DNA from: Colletotrichum lupini
Taxonomy: Eukaryota; Ascomycota; Sordariomycetes; Glomerellales; Glomerellaceae
DNA length: 64,000 nt
Assembly: GCF_023278565.1 (NCBI RefSeq)
Contig: NC_064677.1
Location: forward strand, 1,736,001 to 1,800,000
Reading direction: 5' to 3'
Both the position numbers and the translations under genes were made by a program. Below the pieces are notes generated by a model. It had not been told where the DNA came from and did no database searches. It saw nothing but the letters and a program-made list of their open reading frames with translations. This document shows positions 59,427 through 64,000 of this stretch, piece by piece. How positions within the stretch are numbered: position 1 is the first letter of the stretch; each line of letters starts with the position of its first letter.

Positions 59427-61409
59427 TCAGTGGGGTGTTTGGTGCATGGACTCGGGAGACATTGAGTTGGGGTCAACGTGGTCAAACTGGACCAGTTGGT
59501 TCATGTCGAGGTCGTTGTGGCCTTGCTCACCATACGCAGGTGAGTGAGGGTGCATCGGCAGGTTAATGGTGTGCTTGGAGTACATCTCGTTCAGGCCGGT
59601 ACCATCATCAGATACAGCACATGATCCGTTGTCGCCCTGCTGGTAGATATCGGCGGATGCAGATCTACCAAGCATGGAGAGCGGAGGCGACTGCTCAACA
59701 ATGGACGGCTCTCCGTGGTGGCTGCCGAATGAGAGGGGAGACACGGAGGGCGGGATCATGCTCGGTGACGGGTGTGCCATGGGAGAGAGGAAGGCACTGC
59801 CGTACGGCGTGTTGTAGCTGGAAGCGGCCGGGAGAGGGCTCGGCTCAGGGCCCTGGGAGAAGAAGTTGGGGCTCGTCGGGAACTCGGAAGGGGAGGCGGT
59901 GGTGGCAGACATCGGGTACTGGCGCATATCCAGACCGAATCCGGCTTGGGTGTCGATTCTCAAGTTGGGGCCGAGTCCGCCGGGCGCCTGGGGAATCGGT
60001 GCGTAGATGTTGGGACCAGGCGTCTGAGGAGCTGCCATTTCACCCGGCTGTTGGATATAGAAGGAGGGCATGGGAGTTTGGAGCATCGAGAAATCGACAG
60101 CCATGGGCACGGAGCGACTGCGCTGTCTCTTGTGGCCAGGTCCGCGCATGCCAGGGTGCATGTGGTTGATGCCCCAAGACTCCTGGAACATACCAACATG
60201 CGGCTGGGCAAAGTTGGGCTGAGAAGAAGGGCGGCTGGGCGACACAGGAGCGGACATGGACAGGGCGTGCTGCTGGTCGATGAAGGGGTGCGGGTTGTTG
60301 CGGTTCATGAAGGCCTCCAAGGAGACAAGCTTGGCCAACTGGCCGCTGAGAACCTTGGGGTTGCCACCGAGGTGGTGAACCAAGCAGTGCGAGGCCTGCT
60401 GGTCCTCGGTGAAGTCGCCACACTGGAAGAACCCGCTGGCTTGAGGGGAGGAGTCCATGAAGAAGTTGGGAGCCCGGTTCAGCTCGATGACGATGCCACC
60501 AGGCTTGTTGGGGTCACCCTCCTGGTTCTCAAGGAAGATATTCTTGATGTAAGCAAAGGGGTACTCGATCTTGTAGCCGGCCTGCTCGTTGTTGATGTAG
60601 TAGGTCATGGTGCACTTGTCAGGGGAGTAGAAGATGATGAGATCCATCGTGTTCTGTCCCACGCGAGTCCACTTGCCGATGCTCAGAGAGCGGCAGGTGA
60701 GATGATGGATCACTGGGAATGTTAATGCTGCTTTCATCGATGGTTTGTCAGGGACTTCTTACACTTACAAACTTTGCCCTGGCCGTTCTGGTCACCGCCG
60801 AGAAGCATGTTGTTGTGGCCGTAGGGGAGAAGACCTGTACGGCCAAGGAAGGGGCCGCCGAGGCCCTTGCCGGACTCCATCGCCTGCATAGCGAGGTAGG
60901 CTCGCATGGATTCGGGGATCGAATCGATGTCTTCGCCGGTCTCGAGGCTCTTCTTGGCCAAAAGCTTGATCTTGGCGCGTCTGTGTAGTATTAGTGGTGA
61001 CTCAGGGGTATCAGGCTGCAAAGCCGGAAAACGAGGGGCAGTAGAAAGCGTACCTGTTCTGGAACCAGATCTGAACAGACCTTTCGGTCATGTTGATCTC
61101 TTCTGCTATCCGCTCACGAACGGTGGCAGTGGGGGTTGGGTTCTTGTTGAATTCCACCTCCAGAGTCGTCAACTGGTCCTGAGTGGCGCGCTGTCTCTTC
61201 TGGTTCTTTTGCTGTTGGGTCAGGGTGCTCTTGCGCGGCGGGCGCCTTGATTGCGAAGAGGGAGGCTGTCCATTGTGGGTGGAGGTGGAGGGGGAGGGAG
61301 TCTGGTCCATCTTGTGGGCGGATGTGGGAGAGACATCTTGAGGGGTTGATGAGCCGGGTGTCGAGACTTGCTGGACGAGGCCCACGGGGTGTTCGACCTC
61401 GGTAGCCAT
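59427..61409 (-). CDS. Homeobox transcription factor (PHO2/HTF1-like)
   Basis: A sequence-specific nuclear regulator. Three exons (61409-61054, 60980-60769, 60712-59427; introns 73 and 56 nt) give 617 aa. The homeodomain covers about residues 70-126 ([16 protein letters not shown], then [15 protein letters not shown]), with Gln at homeodomain position 50. Intron 1 splits helix 3 within the codon for the first Arg of WFQNRR. After it comes a conserved fungal segment ([16 protein letters not shown]) and, across intron 2, [19 protein letters not shown] followed by a region ([24 protein letters not shown]) seen in the filamentous-fungal PHO2/HTF1 group. The C-terminal third is Pro/Ser/Gln/His-rich. 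HTF1-type proteins are needed for conidium formation in Magnaporthe and Fusarium; orthology here is inferred. An A-rich run sits just before the ATG. The gene is isolated between large intergenic regions. Confidence 0.93.
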
Positions 61410-64000
61410 GTCTTTTTCTTTTTTTTTTCCTGCTCGAAATTTCTTCGTTCAATTAGAATGAAGTCGGTGAGGTGTATCGCTTGTGATGTGGTGCGATGTG
61501 GTTGATCAGATCAGGGTGGGCGGATGTTCTCGAGGTGAGGGAGTCTCGGTATTAGTCGCGTCCAGCAGGTGATCGGGATGTCGAGGATCGTTTGATTCAC
61601 GGAAACGCGCAGATGCGGTACTAGGTGTAACTGGATGGTAATAGGTATGGTGCTGTGAAAGCTAAGGGAAGGTATAGAGTGAGCTGTGAGGCAAAAGATG
61701 CTAAGGAGCGTGGTCTCTGATCCAACAGGGGGAACAGGAGGTGAGATTTTTGTGTGAATAGTGTCGTTTGGTTCGCGAAGAACGAATGTGTGTAATTCAA
61801 CCAGACGGGAAGGAACGTAATAAGAATGCCCGGAAAGGAGTGACGGGATTCAGAAGCTGAGATGGTTGAATTATTTCAAGAGAGTGACTGTGAAAAGGAA
61901 AAAAAAGGAGTGGGGGAAGAGGAATAGGAGGGAAGGGATTGTCGTGAACGACGAGGATGACGATGAGGAGATGGGATGAGGAAGAACACCAGGAGGGATG
62001 GGGGCAAGAGAGGAGAAAAAGGAAAAGGAATGGATGGGCGCGAGGCGGCGGGCCCCAGTAAAAAAAAAAGGGAACAGAACAGACGAACGAACGAACGAAG
62101 GAACCGGCGCCAATCCACCCTGTTCCTAGGTAGGTGTGAGGTGCCTGTCCCCTCCTGCTCCCCTCTACGTGTAAGGCAAGGTACCTTTCCCCATGGACTC
62201 GCCTTAGTTCCAGGAGTTCCCTTTTTGCTGCTCACCTAAGGTACTTTGTTGCGCCTTGGGTACTTTCTCTCTCACTACGAATACCTGAGGTGCTGTCTAC
62301 TTAGGGCTACTCGCTGGGAAGAGGTCTGGTCTGGATGGACTGCCCCAGGGTCGGGAGAGGAGTGAGGCGTGTGGGTTGCGGGCGGGCGTGGGACGAGGGT
62401 GTGAGGCGAGTCGAGTTGGGGTGAGGTGTGGAAAGGTGGAGCTTTGGATGACAGGGGGGAGGAAAGACCGGACGTGGGACGTGGGACGTGAGGTGTGCAG
62501 CGGCGGCTCAGCAGCCAGTGGTGTGTGCGGTCTGCGGGATGGTCATGGGCAAGGGCATAGGATGGGGATGGATGGATGGGACTGTTGGTGTGAAAAGGCA
62601 CCAGTTAGAAACGGTCCATAGGTTCCATGAGTCCATACCTTACGCAGTATGTACCTTCTTCCGTACGGAAGCGAAGAGACTGAGGTTGAGTCCCGTCTGA
62701 TACTTTTGTAGAAAACGTGTGCTTTAGCCCTAGGAATAGGTAGGTCGCATCATGCGAATGTACCTTCCTTGTGGTAAAGTGCTCCTGTAGCCTCTTTCCT
62801 CCGCCCCTTTTTGGTAAGTAGGGTTTGGGGCAGCTCTTGCTCTTGCTCTTTCCCGACCACGTCCCGTTCTCTCCTCGACGGCAGGTGCAGTGTTCAGTGT
62901 CCACGAATGGGTGTGGAACTGTAGATGGGGCAGACACGCCGCACGCCGCACAGGAGAAAAAAAACTGTGAAAGCCAGATAGATAATTGACACACCCAGAC
63001 CGGTGGACGCGGCGGACTGGACGTGGATGTGGACACTTGAAGTCTGGACGACGGACGTTGGCGGGGGACGAAGACGAGGACCGGGGCTGGACGTATGGGC
63101 GACACCACCAGCAACCAGCGGCCAGTGGCTAGTGTACAATGACTGGGTGCACAGGGGTAGTGCCAGGTACGCGCCTTCTCTCATTCGTCGACAAAAGCCA
63201 CTTTACCGTTCGTACCTGCCGCCGATGAACGGAACCTGTCCCAAGCTGGTAAACCTTGCCTCAAGTGGCTTTAGCGGCTTCTTCCCCCCGTTTAGCCTTT
63301 TCTGACCTTCTCTCTCGCTTCCACTTTGTCTCTTCCTCTCCTTCTCCTGCATAGCTGCTCTTAGCCTCCTCCATCCTTCCCGTCTCTCGTAGACTGCTCG
63401 CCCATCTTGCTTCTATTCGTACTCCGCTCTGCGTGGGCGTCTTCACCCTGATAATTGTGCACCTTGTGCGTGCATGCGAGTATGCGTTGTTGACCGGTTC
63501 CTGCGTCCTGCGCCTCACCTCATGCATCCGTATCTCCCAATCCAGATCCAGACCAGCCAAACCAGCCAGACCAGTCTCGTTCCCTCTCCGCTCTCCCACA
63601 CCAGAATGACTACACACCGCCGCAACGCCGCGCGCCGCCGTTGGTCCATCGGGGCTGCTGATAGGAGGTGCACCATCGCACCCGCCATGGATCATGGCCC
63701 TGCTCGTTGCTGCAGTTCCTTGCCCTGTTGATGCTGGACTGCTTTCTTGTGCCCAGTGGCCATTGAGGGAAAGGTGGGGGAGCAGAAACATGCAGCGGCC
63801 GAGGAGAGACCAAACACGACAAAAGGGAGGCCTATCCCAGCAAGCGGGAGGCCAAAAGGGAGACCGGCAAGTGCCAGAGTACCTTTCGCTCTCTATTGTT
63901 GGCTTCGCGGCGTCGCGCCCGATGGACGCATTGAATCGAATCGCGCGGCATCCGTCCACCACCTGGACGCCGATAGACACTCAGCATCATGCCTACCTTA
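61410..64000. other. Upstream region of the homeobox gene to window edge
   Basis: At least 2.6 kb with no supported gene. The part nearest the gene has poly-T on the plus strand (A-rich leader in the sense direction), further A/T homopolymers (about 61890 and 62060), CGAA repeats (about 62083-62100) and AGGTAGGT motifs at 62128 and 62738. A perfect 14-bp palindrome lies at 62658-62671. A 239-codon minus-strand frame (63261-63980) lacks any domain and is probably chance. This region probably includes a long promoter and leader. Confidence 0.5.
62658..62671. other. 14-bp palindrome CTTCCGTACGGAAG
   Basis: A perfect inverted repeat about 1.25 kb upstream of the homeobox start. Its core, TCCGTACGGA, also occurs at 57297-57306 on the other side of the gene. 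The CCG/CGG arms resemble Zn2Cys6-factor half sites, but this is inference. Confidence 0.45.

Noticed and set aside
63261..63980. 239-codon minus-strand frame at the right edge
   Set aside because: Low-information composition (Arg/Ser/Gly), no motif, no splice signals and overlapping frames on the other strand. It could still be a partial gene but is not supported.
1..64000. 5S rRNA, other rRNA, CRISPR arrays, viral or toxin genes, secondary-metabolite core genes
   Set aside because: Looked for by characteristic sequence or domains while reading; none was seen.

Overview
The window reads as nuclear DNA of a filamentous ascomycete. The gene content and style point to a Sordariomycete, perhaps Glomerellales or a relative; the genus cannot be settled from sequence alone. 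The evidence is: short GT..AG introns (mostly 50-92 nt, some with CTAAC-type branch sites), a Zn2Cys6 transcription factor, a lysine aminoadipate-pathway gene (homoaconitase), a PHO2/HTF1-like homeobox gene, and an A+T-rich block completely emptied of CpA and TpG, the mark of repeat-induced point mutation (RIP).

Layout, left to right. 1-2.6 kb holds scraps of an unrecognised decayed gene on the minus strand. 2.6-12.7 kb holds three minus-strand genes: a single-exon P-loop/HAD/phosphoribosyltransferase fusion (2619-4703), a 14-TM DHA2 major facilitator (5629-7703) and a Zn2Cys6 regulator (10320-12709). After a 3.9 kb intergenic stretch come mitochondrial homoaconitase LYS4 (16636-19367, seven exons including ones of 12 and 20 nt), convergent tRNA isopentenyltransferase MOD5 (20818-22333), and SEC61 alpha (23080-24741), which is divergent from MOD5. 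From 24.7 to 34.9 kb there is a ten-kilobase gene desert containing the RIP block (29711-30593). Then come a full-length ABCC transporter (34862-40405), an intron-bearing tRNA-Thr(AGT) (41035-41115), CAND1 (43568-47841), a small lysine/glutamate-rich protein with a mitochondrial-type leader (48961-49749), a DNF3-type P4-ATPase (50240-55035), and a homeobox regulator (59427-61409) isolated in large intergenic spaces.

The set is mostly conserved housekeeping: ER translocation, lipid flipping, cullin-ligase exchange, tRNA modification and lysine synthesis. Transporters and two regulators are interspersed. I see no biosynthetic cluster, no CRISPR and no rRNA. All splice models were derived by hand: each joins in frame, and most are supported by conserved motifs reading across the junction.

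I did not find a convincing new multi-gene system. The most unusual items are the triple-domain fusion enzyme, the RIP block bounded by a 12-bp direct repeat, the charged coiled-coil tail on the ABC transporter, the anticodon-intron pairing in the tRNA, and short motifs (TACGGAGTA, AGGTAGGT, GGTACGTACC) that recur between genes.
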